Assembly: GCF_964204865.1 (NCBI RefSeq) | Contig: NC_135251.1 | Span: 16,182,001 to 16,246,000, forward strand | Origin: Styela clava | Taxonomy: Eukaryota > Chordata > Ascidiacea > Stolidobranchia > Styelidae | Reading direction: 5' to 3' | Length of the DNA: 64,000 nt | In this document: in pieces, positions 62,501 to 64,000 of the stretch | Position numbering within the stretch: the stretch's first letter is position 1 | Layout: the number at the start of each line of letters is the position of its first letter | Translations under genes and position numbers: made by a program | Notes under the pieces: generated by a model | Told to the model about the DNA's origin: nothing | What the model saw: only the letters and a program-made list of their open reading frames with translations | Databases searched by the model: none

Positions 62501-63285
62501 CTAGGGAAGGCAGTACTGTTTCTGTGTTTATAACATAATAGTAAAACTGTTCCCTGCTTATTTTCTCGTATGAATTCCATCAAATTGCTTCAGTCCTGAT
62601 ACAAGTATAACACAATAATAACTCAGTATTGTAAGACTCACAGATAAGTTGCAACAGCAAGTTTTTCATCAATGCTACATCTTTTTTATCATGATGGAAA
62701 TAAGTGTGGCTTTTTCACTGAAAACCCCTTATCATCCTTGCTATATAGCTTATTCCATTTCAAAGTTTTTCTCTTCTAGATTTGAGCTTTTTGTGACTTT
62801 GAGCAAACATACGCATGCAATAAGAAAAAAAAAAGCTCAATGGAATCAGATTCGGAAAAAGTCGATTTGAAAATTTTTGATTCGAGATTCGATTTGAAAA
62901 AAAATGTATACTGCAGTGGCAACCCTATTTGGGAGTACCGAAAATAATAGGATAAATTCATAGGGAGAATGCAACTGATACCAACCTGAAGGCGGAATAT
63001 TCGACTCACGTCACATGTTTTGTACGCAATTACTATACAGTTATTTTTACAAAAGCCTTTCAACCATTTATGAGCGTCGACAAGGAAGTATCCCTCGAGG
63101 ACTGTCGTTCCTGATAAGATTGTCAAATGGCCGGTCACTGTGATCACTATGCTCAACGGCGATGTAAGGCTATCTGGAATAGTCATAAGATTCAGTGTCG
63201 CTGTATTGTGAGTTTTGGAGTTCAATGTGACGGGTTGAAAAACAAGCATCAAGAGTAGCTCGAATTTACTAAATAAAATACTCAT
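59526..63285 (-). CDS. Predicted secreted Cys-containing protein, family uncertain
   Basis: Three exons, 63285-62986, 60488-60363 and 59741-59526, all join in phase 0 at good GT-AG borders (CAG|GTTGG, GACAG|TTT, CAG|GTTAG, ACAG|GCC) to give 213 aa. The first 20 or so residues (MSILFSKFELLLMLVFQPVT) form a signal peptide. The next part (TATLNLMTIPDSLTSPLSIV ... WLKGFCKNNC) has the feel of an ML/GM2-activator-type lipid-binding fold: a beta-rich segment ending in a Cys pair. The rest has CDTPGSTSDKLCKEC, potential N-glycosylation sites (NTT, and NLS only outside the model), and ends HVEKVINGIKNK. It may be extracellular or lysosomal. The ML assignment is weak and the C-terminal part does not clearly fit it. 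A large hAT lies in intron 1. Confidence 0.55.
61073..61272. mobile_element. TIR element (copy 2), cut near its right end
   Basis: Perfect 14-bp inverted repeats AAGTATGTGTACCA (61073) and TGGTACACATACTT (61253-61266) bound a body that is the reverse complement of 32476-32695. The expected outer end GGGAGTACC is split: GGGAGTA at 61268 continues as GGGAGTACCG after 62930. This shows that the hAT at 61273-62927 was inserted into this older element. Confidence 0.75.
61273..62927. mobile_element. Ac-like hAT element with 8-bp target duplication
   Basis: Ends TAGGGATACCAC and GTGGCAACCCTA are inverted repeats matching at 10 of 12. Flanks TTTGGGAG at 61265-61272 and 62928-62935 are identical. TAGGG ends with 8-bp duplications are typical of the Ac branch of hAT. 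Subterminal GATTCGAATC/CGATTCGAATC motifs repeat at 61298-61345, and GATTCGAGATTCGATTTG lies near the other end. The 1655-bp interior has short open frames (for example 61954-62167) without recognisable transposase motifs, so it looks non-autonomous. Confidence 0.88.
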
Positions 63286-63319
63286 ATATTCAAATAGGTA
63301 GGTAATTGCATTTTATGCT

Positions 63320-63455
63320 TATCATAGGGGGTGTGCCGCACTTTCATGTGTTTTAGGCCAGTATGGTCTTGTGTATACATCCAGTCTTCAATGTTGATAT
63401 TTACTAACTCCTGTGTTTTTGCTTTTACGAGACGAATAAACATACATACATACAA
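63320..63455 (+). repeat. Retroposon 3' end-like repeat, copy 2
   Basis: Matches 48240-48392 in the same orientation and ends in GAGACGAATAAACATACATA followed by more CATA units. Upstream of it lies the first exon of the secreted protein gene on the other strand. Confidence 0.6.
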
Positions 63456-64000
63456 ATGTGACCTGCGGTTACGTGGTTTGCTATCATCGTGAACAGTAAC
63501 CTATTAATTATTTTTCATTCATTACTTTAATCGTGTTTGATGTATTCAAAAAATATGAAATTCAAATTTTCCCAACGACGAAAATTAGCTTGGTACATTA
63601 CCTTCACTAGTTTTCCATTCTCCCGATTTTGCGCACATAGCATCCCCTGCAAGTGAAATACGCGGGATTAATTACTATGCACCGATTGGCCACAGGGCAG
63701 TTGTCATTTATTTTATGGTTGTGTATTATAAACCCCCGCTTTAGAAAGTTAGCACCGGTATGTGTTGTTGAAACAAATCGTAGAATATTCAGTGATGCCG
63801 TTGGCTAATGATTGTTGTTATTCAATTTTACAGACTACGTAACAATGATCAACTTACCAGTTCCTACAGCTTTCGGCAGAAGTCTGGCATATTTGCTCAG
63901 ACCCCAGGTCCTATTTAGATTGCCTGTCACAGACTCGTTCATGAATATAGTTCTTCGCAAAGCCACCCAAAAAGTAAACCAGCTCCGTGCGTGCTTCCTT
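63456..64000. other. Right edge with a possible partial exon
   Basis: At 63834 the plus strand has an acceptor-like TTTTACAG, and 10 bases later an ATG opens a frame to the window end (MINLPVPTAFGRSLAYLLRP ...), rich in Leu and Arg. On the minus strand the same bases carry another frame (NLNRTWGLSKYARLLPKAVG) ending at a good donor AACTG|GTAAGT at about 63859. Only one of these, or neither, can be real; the window ends before this can be settled. Confidence 0.3.

Noticed and set aside
1-64000. CRISPR array, operon or prokaryotic mobile island
   Set aside because: The window has eukaryotic split genes, polyadenylation signals and SINEs; the tandem repeats have no spacer-repeat structure.

Overview
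This window looks like a stretch of an AT-rich metazoan nuclear genome. The genes are split by spliceosomal introns with GT-AG borders. Products are animal proteins (ZMYND8, Arpin, DDX31, V-ATPase subunit E, a C-type lectin). The introns and spacers are full of hAT-type DNA transposon relics and tRNA-derived SINEs. A non-vertebrate deuterostome, perhaps an ascidian, is my best guess. That is inference from gene content and intron size; nothing in the window fixes the species.

Layout: bases 1-8137 hold no intact gene. They contain a ~415-bp tandem array (about 1490-3300), what looks like a decayed multi-exon gene (3658-4396) and a short hAT element with a transposase C-terminal relic (6005-6803). 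At 8138-10631 (+) is a six-exon gene for a small secreted C-type lectin with an EPN-type sugar-binding motif. Bases 10632-17567 are repeat-rich spacer. At 17568-22032 (+) is a complete seven-exon V-ATPase E subunit gene (226 aa). The largest locus is a ZMYND8 orthologue at 24033-49972 (+). My exon chain of 23 coding exons stays in frame to give 1767 aa: a long Ser/Thr/Pro-rich N-terminus, then PHD, bromodomain and PWWP, then coiled coil and MYND finger, then a long low-complexity tail. Its introns carry at least four hAT elements and many SINE pieces. Next are two minus-strand genes: DDX31 (52534-55453, two exons, 780 aa) and an uninterrupted Arpin gene (56568-57242, 224 aa). Bases 57590-58945 hold repeated exon-like fragments. 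A minus-strand three-exon gene at 59526-63285 encodes a predicted secreted protein of 213 aa, with a 1.65-kb Ac-like hAT element in its first intron. A possible exon runs off the right edge.

The genes do not form a pathway. They are a chance neighbourhood of housekeeping genes (proton pump stalk, ribosome-biogenesis helicase), a chromatin reader, an Arp2/3 inhibitor and two secreted proteins. The less familiar content is the unrecognised secreted gene, the tandem array with a preserved reading frame, the decayed gene on the left, and the well-bounded hAT insertions with 8-bp target duplications.
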